The position numbers were made by a program, and so were the translations under genes. DNA of 64,000 nucleotides from Kineosporia rhizophila (lineage in GTDB: Bacteria > Actinomycetota > Actinomycetes > Actinomycetales > Kineosporiaceae), in NCBI RefSeq assembly GCF_021277265.1, contig NZ_JAJSOH010000001.1, positions 124,001 through 188,000 of the forward strand. The letters are read 5' to 3'. Under the pieces are notes generated by a model, which was not told where the DNA came from, searched no databases, and saw nothing but the letters and a program-made list of their open reading frames with translations. Numbering within the stretch: position 1 is the stretch's first letter; each line of letters starts with the position of its first letter. This document shows positions 8,744 to 15,457 of this stretch, one piece after another.

Positions 8744-9868
8744 TCAGTCGTGACAGCCGAGCCCCTGGGCGGCACCGGTGATGGGCTGCCGGTCGGCGAC
8801 GGCCGCGGCATAGGAAAGAATCGCCTCGTCCCACCCGTCCTCCGGGTCCATCGACTTGAGGAAGCGCCAGTCGGTGGCGCTGCCCAACGCCTGGTCGACC
8901 TGCTTCATGGTGGCCTCGTCGCCCTTCTCCCGGGCGGCGGAGTACTGGTCCAGCCAGGCGCAGGTCACCTTGCCGGTCACCCGTGCGCCGAACACGTCGT
9001 ACGAGGCGGTGAGGTTGCTGGTCAGCGTCGAACGGTCGAACCCGGCCGGCACCGGGACGTCCTGCAGAACCCGCTCGGCCGCCGCCTTGCTGCGGTAGGG
9101 CACGACCACCGACTCCGGTTGCGCGGCGTACCACTCGCCCGGCTCGACCTGCTCGAGGCCGCCGAGCCACTTCTGGAAGACAGCGGGATCGGCCGAGCCG
9201 GAACCCCGGATCTTGAGGTACGTGCGCCCGAGCCGGGCCAGCACCTCGTACTCCTTCTGTCCGGTCCGGAACAGCTCGGCCTCGCTCCCGAGCAGGGTGG
9301 CGACCTGAGGCTGACCGTATTCCTCGATGCGCTTCTGCCTGTCGTTCTGGTACTCGTCGTCCGAGGACCAGAAGAGCTGTATCTCGGCCTTGCCCTTCAG
9401 GTATTCCAGTTCACCGTAAACTCCTTCCCCCCAGTCCTCTTCACTGATGTGGTCGATCTCCCACCCCGGGGCGTCGACCACGATCCACGGGTTGGTCGTC
9501 CGCTTCAAGAACGAAGGATCCACGGTGGGCGTGGGCACCGGCGCTTCGGAGGCCGCCGGGGTGGTCACCACCGGTTCCTCTTGATCGCGTTCGAAAGCCA
9601 TTGCCGGAATGACGATCGCGGCCACCACGGCAGCCGCCGCAGCCACCCCTACGAGCGGGCGACTTACGGCAGCTCTCCACCGCCGAGCCTGCGAACGCTC
9701 GGGCAGCGGAACGGGCCGGACCGGCTGGTCGTCAAAGCTGTTCCGAGGTAACTCGTTCATGATTTCCTCCAGGAGCTCCTGCCCGGCCCCACGGAGTCGG
9801 TCTTCCAGCCTCGGACCCCCGTCGAACTCGATCTGCCCGAGCAGCCGGTCGATCTCGTGGTCGTTCAT
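8744..9868 (-). CDS. membrane-anchored partner of ECF sigma factor, copy 1 (putative anti-sigma factor)
   Basis: A 374-residue protein with a short cytoplasmic N-terminus starting MNDHEID and containing GQELLEEI. One membrane helix lies at about residues 70-91, and an acidic extracytoplasmic domain of about 270 residues follows. It has no HxxxCxxC motif, so it is not a zinc anti-sigma factor. The C-terminal domain shares NPW-x3-D-x3-W just after the helix and V-T-C-A-W-L near residue 310 with its two paralogues in the window. The ATG overlaps the stop of the sigma gene (ATGA), after GGAGGGG. The anti-sigma role is inferred from coupling and topology. It may belong to the actinobacterial family named CU044_5270, which I cannot confirm. 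Confidence 0.75.
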   Translation of the reverse strand: MNDHEIDRLLGQIEFDGGPRLEDRLRGAGQELLEEIMNELPRNSFDDQPVRPVPLPERSQARRWRAAVSRPLVGVAAAAAVVAAIVIPAMAFERDQEEPVVTTPAASEAPVPTPTVDPSFLKRTTNPWIVVDAPGWEIDHISEEDWGEGVYGELEYLKGKAEIQLFWSSDDEYQNDRQKRIEEYGQPQVATLLGSEAELFRTGQKEYEVLARLGRTYLKIRGSGSADPAVFQKWLGGLEQVEPGEWYAAQPESVVVPYRSKAAAERVLQDVPVPAGFDRSTLTSNLTASYDVFGARVTGKVTCAWLDQYSAAREKGDEATMKQVDQALGSATDWRFLKSMDPEDGWDEAILSYAAAVADRQPITGAAQGLGCHD

Positions 9869-10488
9869 ACTGTCCCCTCCTTAGGCACGGGCACTGCGCG
9901 GACACCTGGTTCATGTCGCCCGCCCCCAGGATCGTGACCCGGATACCTGCTCTCACTCAGCCGGACCCGCATCCGCGAGCGGGCACGAGTCAGCCGGGCC
10001 CGCACCACGTCCGACGAGACCCCCAGCGCCACGGCGATCTCACGGGGTGCCAACTGTTCCCACACCGTCAGCTCCAGCACCTCGCGGTCGCGGGCATCCA
10101 GCCCGGCCAGTACCGCGCGCACGGCCCCCTCGTCGACCAGGTCCGAGGTCGGGTCGTAGTGGGTCAGGTGCTCGCGCAGCTCCACCCGCAACCGCTCGCC
10201 TAATTGCGCCCGGCGCTGCTGACCCCGGCCGTGGTTGGCCAGCACGTTCCGCGCCACCCCGTACAGCCACAGCCGCGCCTCCACGCCCGGGGGCAGCTCG
10301 TCGTAGCGGCGCCAGGCGACCAGGAAGATGTCGGCCACGAGATCGGCCGCGTCGTCCGGATCCCGCACCCGGCGCAGCGCGTACCTCAGGATCGCCCCGA
10401 AGTTGTCCGAGTAGAGGCGTCGGAAAGCCTCGCCGGCGCCGGTCCCGCCGGCAGTCGTGTTCCCCACGTCTGGTTCGTTTCCGGCCAC
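9865..10488 (-). CDS. ECF RNA polymerase sigma factor, copy 1
   Basis: Sigma-70 family protein of 207 residues. Region 2 is at residues 20-90 (FRRLYSDNF... DDAADLVADIFLVAWRR), and region 4 at about 125-175 has the helix-turn-helix L-A-P-R-E-I-A-V-A-L-G. There is no extra domain. It has a GTG start at 10488, inside the right arm of an inverted repeat (10481-10511). It is the fifth gene of the six-gene sigma/partner operon. It is most like the sigma factors at 11584 and 13330, so local gene duplication is likely. Confidence 0.9.
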   Translation of the reverse strand: MAGNEPDVGNTTAGGTGAGEAFRRLYSDNFGAILRYALRRVRDPDDAADLVADIFLVAWRRYDELPPGVEARLWLYGVARNVLANHGRGQQRRAQLGERLRVELREHLTHYDPTSDLVDEGAVRAVLAGLDARDREVLELTVWEQLAPREIAVALGVSSDVVRARLTRARSRMRVRLSESRYPGHDPGGGRHEPGVRAVPVPKEGTV

Positions 10489-10511
10489 CGCCCCATCGTG
10501 ACGGTGGCCGG
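10481..10511 (-). promoter_or_regulatory. inverted repeat with GTCAC overlapping the sigma copy 1 start
   Basis: The 9-bp perfect arms CCGGCCACC/GGTGGCCGG flank CGTCAC in the 40-nt spacer between partner copy 2 and sigma copy 1. One arm contains the GTG start codon. Equivalent elements precede the other two sigma genes, so it may be an internal promoter (GTCAC as -10), a translational hairpin, or both. Confidence 0.5.
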
Positions 10512-10528
10512 AGAGGAATTTCCTGAAG

Positions 10529-11587
10529 TCAGTAGTCGCAGCCGATTCCTGCCCGGTAGTCGCCGACGGCCTCGCGCTTCGACATCTTCTGCAGGTAGGG
10601 CTCGGCCCCGATCAGCTCGGCCGAACCCATCTGGTGGGTCGCCGGCCAGGCCGCAGACCCGGCCAGCGCATCCTCGGCCTCGGCCATACCGGCTTCGTCC
10701 TTCTCGGCCCGGGCCTGCGCGTAGCTGCCGATCCAGGCGCAGGTCACCTGCCGGACGACCTGGAACTCGACGTGGTACCTGGTGTTGCTCCGGTCGGAGA
10801 CGAAGATCGACGGGTCGAAGCCGGCCGGGAGCGGAACCCCGTCCAGCAGTTGCGCCGAGACGGCCGCACTCTCGTCCGGGGTGACGACGGAGTCCGGCAT
10901 CGCTGCGAACCACTCCTGAGCTGGCGCCTGCCGCAGGTGACCGATCAGCTTGTCGAAAGCCTGACGCTCGCCGGTCCGGCTGCGCACGCTCAGGAAGAGG
11001 TCACCGCGCTCGGCCCGGATCTCGAACTCCCCTCGGCCCAGACCCGAGAGCAGCGCCTTCTGGCCGAGGAAGGTGACCTGCTCGGGCTCGGGGTCGTCCG
11101 GGTCACCCTCGTACCAGCTCTCGTCGGCCTCGACGGGCATCCAGACGACTTCCAGCAGCTTGCCGGTCGTCGACTGCCGGAAGATCATCTCCCCCTCCTC
11201 CTCGGTACTTTCAGTGACCCGGTCGACAACCCACCCTTGGGCATCGAGCAGGAGGAACGGATTACTGGTCGACGCCGGTTCGGGCGCGGCGGACACCGGT
11301 GGCGCAGCGGGAGTCACGCTCTCCCCCTCGCGGAACACCACCGTGGGCACCGCCACGGCCGCAACAACGGCTGCGGCAACACCCAACGTGGCCAGGCCAC
11401 GACGCCCCTTCGTCCTCTGACGTCGCGGGTGAGGAAGCAGGACCACGTCGTTGTCCTTGCGATCGACCTGCGGATCCACGGACACGATCTCCTCCAGAAG
11501 TTCCTGCCCGGCCTCGGAGAGAGCACCGCGAGGAACATCGGTGGGCTGAGCCAGCCCGATCAGACGGTCCATCTCGGAGTCGTTCAC
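10529..11587 (-). CDS. membrane-anchored partner of ECF sigma factor, copy 2 (putative anti-sigma factor)
   Basis: A 352-residue paralogue of the proteins at 8744 and 12221. The N-terminus MNDSEMDRL with GQELLEEI is cytoplasmic, a membrane helix is at about residues 65-88, and an acidic extracytoplasmic domain follows. The shared NPFLLLD-x3-W motif follows the helix and V-T-C-A-W-I lies near residue 280. It has a GTG start overlapping the sigma stop (GTGA, 11584-11587) after GGAGGGG. It lacks the zinc anti-sigma motif. Its extracytoplasmic sequence has diverged strongly from the other copies while the ends are kept, as expected if each copy senses a different signal; this last point is inference. 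Confidence 0.75.
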   Translation of the reverse strand: MNDSEMDRLIGLAQPTDVPRGALSEAGQELLEEIVSVDPQVDRKDNDVVLLPHPRRQRTKGRRGLATLGVAAAVVAAVAVPTVVFREGESVTPAAPPVSAAPEPASTSNPFLLLDAQGWVVDRVTESTEEEGEMIFRQSTTGKLLEVVWMPVEADESWYEGDPDDPEPEQVTFLGQKALLSGLGRGEFEIRAERGDLFLSVRSRTGERQAFDKLIGHLRQAPAQEWFAAMPDSVVTPDESAAVSAQLLDGVPLPAGFDPSIFVSDRSNTRYHVEFQVVRQVTCAWIGSYAQARAEKDEAGMAEAEDALAGSAAWPATHQMGSAELIGAEPYLQKMSKREAVGDYRAGIGCDY

Positions 11588-12180
11588 GCCTTCCCCTCCT
11601 TCGGCGCGGGAATGATGCGGACGAGGTGCCCATGTCCGCCCCCTCCAGGATCGTTACCGTTCTGCCCAAGCTGTTTTCGCATCCGGGCCCGCGCCCGGCT
11701 GAGCCGGGTACGCACCACCTCGGGCGCAAGCCCCAGTGCCACTGCGATTTCCGCCGGCGTCAGCTGTTCCCACACAGTCATTTCCAGCACCTCGCGGTCG
11801 TTGGGCGACAGGCCGGTCATCGCCTCTCGCACCGCCCGTACGCCCAGGACCTCGTCGCTCGGGTCGGCCTCGATCGAAAAAGCGCGGTGCTCCCGGCGCA
11901 GCCTCTCCCCCAGGCGCAACCGGCGCCGCTCGCCCCGCCCGTGGTTGGACAGCACCAACCGGGCCACGCCGTACAGCCACAGACGCGCGTCGTCGCCCGG
12001 CGGCATCTCGCTGCGGCGGCGCCAGGCGACCAGGAAGGTCTCCGCCACCACGTCCGACGCGTCGTCGGGTCGTTGGACCCGACGACGCGCGTAGTTCAGG
12101 ATCGCGGTGAAGTTGTCGGCGTAGAGACGGCGGAAGTCGTCTTCAGAGGGGTTCCCCACGCCCGCTCCCTGTCCGGCCAC
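11584..12180 (-). CDS. ECF RNA polymerase sigma factor, copy 2
   Basis: An ECF sigma factor of 198 residues. Region 2 (FRRLYADNFTAILNYARRRV... VAETFLVAWRR) and region 4 with L-T-P-A-E-I-A-V-A-L-G are intact. GTG start at 12180 lies just inside an 11-bp inverted repeat. It is the third gene of the operon, 40 nt after partner copy 3 and overlapping partner copy 2. The linker between regions 2 and 4 differs from copies 1 and 3, where REHLTHYDPT/REHLITHDPT is shared, so copies 1 and 3 look closer to each other. Confidence 0.9.
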   Translation of the reverse strand: MAGQGAGVGNPSEDDFRRLYADNFTAILNYARRRVQRPDDASDVVAETFLVAWRRRSEMPPGDDARLWLYGVARLVLSNHGRGERRRLRLGERLRREHRAFSIEADPSDEVLGVRAVREAMTGLSPNDREVLEMTVWEQLTPAEIAVALGLAPEVVRTRLSRARARMRKQLGQNGNDPGGGGHGHLVRIIPAPKEGKA

Positions 12181-12208
12181 CGCCTCAGCGTGACAGGGGC
12201 CGGACAGG
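12168..12208 (-). promoter_or_regulatory. inverted repeat with GTCAC overlapping the sigma copy 2 start
   Basis: The 11-bp perfect arms CCTGTCCGGCC/GGCCGGACAGG span the 40-nt spacer between partner copy 3 and sigma copy 2. CTGTCAC lies between them, at the same place as in the other two elements. Confidence 0.5.
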
Positions 12209-12220
12209 AAATCCTCAGGA

Positions 12221-13333
12221 TCAGTCGCAGGCGAATTCGCTGATGAAGGCGTCGAGGCCGCCGTCCTGGGCGGACCTCTCCTCGAGAGCTTCCAGATGGC
12301 CGGTCATGTTCTCCTCGCCGAGCGTCTCCGGGTCGTCCTTCTCCATCTGGCGCATCTTGCGCATCACCGGCCAGGTGTCGCCATCGGCGATCGCCTCGGT
12401 GACCTGGTGCTCCCGCTGCTCGTCACCGGCGCTGCGCGCGTCCCGGAGCTCCAGGGCCCAGCCGCAGTACACGGCCGCGGTCACTTCCGAGGCGAATGGG
12501 AAGTATCCACGGGCGTAGGGGACGGAGAAGTCACCAGGCTCGACCCCGGGCGGGGTGTCCACCTGGGTCAGCATCTTCGTGGCGACCTCGGTCGCAGTGC
12601 CAGGCCGGACTGTGTCTTCCGGCAACGCCTGCGTCCATTCGTCCTCGCCGGCCGGACGCAGCCGGGTGAGCGCGTCCTCGAAGTCCTGGCGGCTCACCCC
12701 GGAGGCATAGAACTGCAGGTAGACCTTCGATCCCTCGGGCAACAGCATGGCCACGAAGTTGCCGTCCTCACGGCGGAACACCGTGGCCTCTCCGCCCAGC
12801 AACTGCAGGGCGCTGAGCTCCGACTCGTGGTCGTAGCTCTCTCGCTGGGCCTCGAACAGGTCGCCGTAGCCGTCTGCGGCCCCCCAATGCACAGTCAGCC
12901 AGCCTTTCTCCGAGTTGGAGAAGTCCTGGAAACCCTCCAGCTCGCTCTGCCCCAGAGACTGCGGCTGCCACTTCGGGTCATCCATGACCAGGAACGGATT
13001 CCCCGCTGCGTTCACCGAGGCGGCAGCCGGCACCACCACGCCCTCTCCGGCCTGACGGTCGAACACGGTCATCGGCAGGGCAACCGCGAGCACGACTGCC
13101 GCCGCAGCCGTCGCCGCCAGCCACCACCGGGTCGGGCTCCGGCGCCGTGTGTTCAGCGGCACCACCTCGACGGCTTCGATCTCAGTTTCTGGACAGACTT
13201 TTTCGGTTTCGGACACGATCCCCTCCAGGAGGTCTCGCCCGGCCTCACGAAGCATGGGGGCCACGTCCGGCACCTTGGCCGCCGACGCCGGCTGCGCCTG
13301 GCGCAGCAACTGGTCGAGTTCGTGGTCGTTCAT
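12221..13333 (-). CDS. membrane-anchored partner of ECF sigma factor, copy 3 (putative anti-sigma factor)
   Basis: A 370-residue paralogue of copies 1 and 2. It begins MNDHELDQLL, with GRDLLEGI near residue 36, a membrane helix at about residues 75-98 and an extracytoplasmic domain with NPFLVMD-x3-W after the helix and Y-C-G-W-A near residue 300. The ATG at 13333 is chosen because it overlaps the sigma stop (ATGA) after GGAGGGG, exactly as in copy 1. An open frame extends 204 nt farther upstream but only inside the sigma gene. No zinc-binding motif is seen. Confidence 0.75.
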   Translation of the reverse strand: MNDHELDQLLRQAQPASAAKVPDVAPMLREAGRDLLEGIVSETEKVCPETEIEAVEVVPLNTRRRSPTRWWLAATAAAAVVLAVALPMTVFDRQAGEGVVVPAAASVNAAGNPFLVMDDPKWQPQSLGQSELEGFQDFSNSEKGWLTVHWGAADGYGDLFEAQRESYDHESELSALQLLGGEATVFRREDGNFVAMLLPEGSKVYLQFYASGVSRQDFEDALTRLRPAGEDEWTQALPEDTVRPGTATEVATKMLTQVDTPPGVEPGDFSVPYARGYFPFASEVTAAVYCGWALELRDARSAGDEQREHQVTEAIADGDTWPVMRKMRQMEKDDPETLGEENMTGHLEALEERSAQDGGLDAFISEFACD

Positions 13334-13935
13334 GCCTTCCCCTCCTTCGGCTCGAGCATCGTCGGGACACCTCTCACATGTCCGGACCGTGCCATTCTGT
13401 GATCCGAAAAAGCCTGCCCAGAAGTATTTTCCAGAAGCAGGCGCATCCGGTTGCGGGCCCGCGACAGGCGCGCCCGCACCACCTGGGACGAAAGCCCAAG
13501 GGCCACGGCGATCTCCCGCGGCGCCAGCTGCTCCCACACCGCCAGCTCCAGCACCTCGCGGTCGGCCGGTTCCAGCTGGGCCATCACCTCACGCACCGCC
13601 CGCACCTCCACCAGATCACCGGTGGGATCGTGGGTGATCAGGTGCTCGCGCAGTTCCAGGCGCAGCCGCTCACTCAGCTGATGCCGGCGCTGCTCTCCGC
13701 GGCTGTGATTGGCCAGGGTCAGCCGGGCCACTCCGAAGAGCCAGAGCCGGGCCTCGTCTCCCGGTGGCATCTCGGCCCGGCGCCGCCAGGCGACCAGGAA
13801 GATGTCGGCCACCAGGTCCGCCGCGTCGTCCAGACCGCTGACCCGGCGTAGGGCGTACGAGAGCATCGCCGGGAAGTTGTCGGCGTACAGGCGACGGAAG
13901 CTGTCGTCGGCAGAGGTCCCCACAAAACCGTTCAT
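13330..13935 (-). CDS. ECF RNA polymerase sigma factor, copy 3 (first gene of the operon)
   Basis: A 201-residue ECF sigma factor with region 2 (FRRLYADNFPAMLSYALRRV... VADIFLVAWRR) and region 4 (L-A-P-R-E-I-A-V-A-L-G). It is the promoter-proximal gene of the six-gene operon sigma3-partner3-sigma2-partner2-sigma1-partner1. ATG start at 13935 lies within the left arm of an inverted repeat (13933-13973), and no Shine-Dalgarno is evident. The unit length is about 1.7 kb for each pair and the gene order never changes. Confidence 0.9.
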   Translation of the reverse strand: MNGFVGTSADDSFRRLYADNFPAMLSYALRRVSGLDDAADLVADIFLVAWRRRAEMPPGDEARLWLFGVARLTLANHSRGEQRRHQLSERLRLELREHLITHDPTGDLVEVRAVREVMAQLEPADREVLELAVWEQLAPREIAVALGLSSQVVRARLSRARNRMRLLLENTSGQAFSDHRMARSGHVRGVPTMLEPKEGKA

Positions 13936-13973
13936 GTCCGGCCGCCGTCGTTCTGTGACAGCGACCGGACATG
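13933..13973 (-). promoter_or_regulatory. inverted repeat with GTCAC overlapping the sigma copy 3 start
   Basis: The 9-bp perfect arms CATGTCCGG/CCGGACATG surround CTGTCAC. The ATG of sigma copy 3 is part of one arm. It is at the head of the operon, so it may hold the autoregulated ECF promoter. Confidence 0.5.
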
Positions 13974-14237
13974 CGATTCACAGGTCGAACGGCAACCAGT
14001 CAGGTGGCTGGGTGGGTCGGATCCGGGGCCAGTGTCGGGGCACCCTGATGATGGTTTGGCCAAGTCGTACGATCCGTAACGCCGGATACTTGAGTTCTTA
14101 CGGATCGTCCGACCCTGAACAAAGTGCATCAGTCCTTCCGGGGCAGCGGCCGTCTGCTGTCCCGTGGATCTGGCTGGGCGACGACGGTGACGACGGCCGC
14201 GACGCAGACCACCCAGCCAGCCAGCTGGAGATCTTCG
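13936..14237. other. 302-bp region between galM and the sigma operon
   Basis: This holds no gene I can support. It contains the inverted repeat that overlaps the sigma copy 3 start and a second, 11-bp inverted repeat at 14069-14108. Both flanking genes are on the minus strand, so it is the likely promoter region of the sigma operon and the end of the galM transcript. Confidence 0.6.
14069..14108. repeat. 11-bp perfect inverted repeat upstream of the sigma operon
   Basis: ACGATCCGTAA and TTACGGATCGT are separated by 18 nt, about 135 bp before the sigma copy 3 start. The AT-richer arms and the spacing look more like an operator than a terminator; a weak galM terminator is the alternative. Confidence 0.5.
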
Positions 14238-15368
14238 TCAGGCCGAGAACTTCCAGTCCGTGACGGTCAGGTAGCGCTCACCGGGCCGCAGCACGATCGA
14301 GGGGAACTCCTCGTGGTTCGGCGCGTCGGGGAAGTTCTGGGTCTCGATGCACAGCCCCGCTCCCGGCCCGTAGACCACGCCGCCCTTGCCCACGTCGGAG
14401 CGGTCGAGCTGGCTGCCGGTGTAGATCTGCACGGCCGGCTCGCTGGTGGTCACGGTGAGGGTGCGGCCGCTGGCCGTGTGCTTCAGCTCGGCGCAGAAGT
14501 GCTGGGCGGGCAGGCCGTCCTCGGCCGAGCCGACGGTGTGGCCGTGACCGTGGCCGTGTCCCGCCTCGGCCTCGGCCTCGGCCGGCTCCTCCTCGTCGAG
14601 GACCAGGTTGTGGTCGAGGTTGAGGAAGTCCAGTTCCTGAGCCGTGCGCAGGTCCATCGGGGTGCCGACCACGTGGGCGATCTCGCCGGAGGGCAGCAGT
14701 TCCTGGTTGACCGGGGTGTAGTGGCCGGAGGCCACCCGCAGGGTGTGGCCGTCGGTCGAGCCGGTGCCCGCGCCGGCCAGGTTGAAGTAGGCGTGCTGGG
14801 TCAGGTTGACCACGGTCGGCGCGCTGGTGGTGGCGTCGTAGCGGATCCGGAACGTGCCCCCGGGCAGCAGCAGGTAGTCGACCACCACGGTCAGCTCGCC
14901 GGGGTAGCCCTGGTCACCGTCCGGGCTGGTCAGGCTCAGGCGCAGGCCGCCCGGGATCTGCTCGGCGGCCCAGATCCGCTTGTTGAAGCCCTCCACCCCG
15001 CCGTGCAGCGAGTTGGCCCCCTCGTTGGCGCTGACCTGGTACTCGGTGCCGTCGAGGGTGAACTTCGAGCCGGTGAGGCGGTTGGCCACCCGGCCGATCA
15101 GGGCGCTGATGAACGCCTTGGTGTTCTCGTAACCGGCCACCTCGTCGAACCCGAGGACCACGTCCACCCGGCCCTCGCCCGAACCCGCAGGCACCTCCAG
15201 CGCCTGGATGTTGCCGCCGAGCGTCAGCACGCTCACCCGCAGCGTCCCGTCGTCCAGGATCCACCGCTCCACCGGCTCGCCGGTGGAGGTGACCCCGAAC
15301 GGGCTGCGTTCGTAAACGATGCCGCCGGAGGCGTCGGACTGGTCTGCGGAGATGTCTGTTGAGGTCAC
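14238..15368 (-). CDS. galM: aldose 1-epimerase (galactose mutarotase)
   Basis: Mutarotase of 376 residues, interconverting alpha and beta anomers of hexoses. N-R-L-T-G near residue 95, S-L-H-G-G near 120, the catalytic-type His in T-Q-H-A-Y-F-N-L near 190 and a C-terminal Glu in C-I-E-T-Q near 345 match the family. An unusual insert at residues 258-280 (bases 14529-14597) is first acidic (EEEPAEAEAEA) and then a Gly-His run; such a run is not part of the usual fold and may bind metal. The GTG start at 15368 has a TAGAGT hexamer 7 nt upstream, fitting leaderless expression. No sugar-catabolic neighbours are present. Confidence 0.9.
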   Translation of the reverse strand: MTSTDISADQSDASGGIVYERSPFGVTSTGEPVERWILDDGTLRVSVLTLGGNIQALEVPAGSGEGRVDVVLGFDEVAGYENTKAFISALIGRVANRLTGSKFTLDGTEYQVSANEGANSLHGGVEGFNKRIWAAEQIPGGLRLSLTSPDGDQGYPGELTVVVDYLLLPGGTFRIRYDATTSAPTVVNLTQHAYFNLAGAGTGSTDGHTLRVASGHYTPVNQELLPSGEIAHVVGTPMDLRTAQELDFLNLDHNLVLDEEEPAEAEAEAGHGHGHGHTVGSAEDGLPAQHFCAELKHTASGRTLTVTTSEPAVQIYTGSQLDRSDVGKGGVVYGPGAGLCIETQNFPDAPNHEEFPSIVLRPGERYLTVTDWKFSA

Positions 15369-15375
15369 GGCGCCA

Positions 15376-15381
15376 ACTCTA
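15376..15381 (-). promoter_or_regulatory. candidate -10 (TAGAGT) of galM
   Basis: Same hexamer as before pgeF, 7 nt before the GTG start. Confidence 0.45.
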
Positions 15382-15396
15382 GATCCAACCCGACTG

Positions 15397-15445
15397 GGGA
15401 CGCTGGTGAGCCCGGATTGCGCGCAAAGAGGCCCACCAGCGTCCC
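15397..15445. terminator. hairpin terminator after the ABC exporter operon
   Basis: The 12-bp perfect arms GGGACGCTGGTG/CACCAGCGTCCC are separated by 25 nt, directly after the stop of the ABC gene at 15458 (minus strand). It shares the GGGGACGNNGGTG core of other hairpins here. Confidence 0.7.
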
Positions 15446-15457
15446 AAGTTCGGTTTT

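Noticed and set aside
8744..13935. Zinc-dependent anti-sigma (RsrA-like) factors
   Set aside because: No H-x3-C-x2-C motif is found in any of the three partner proteins.
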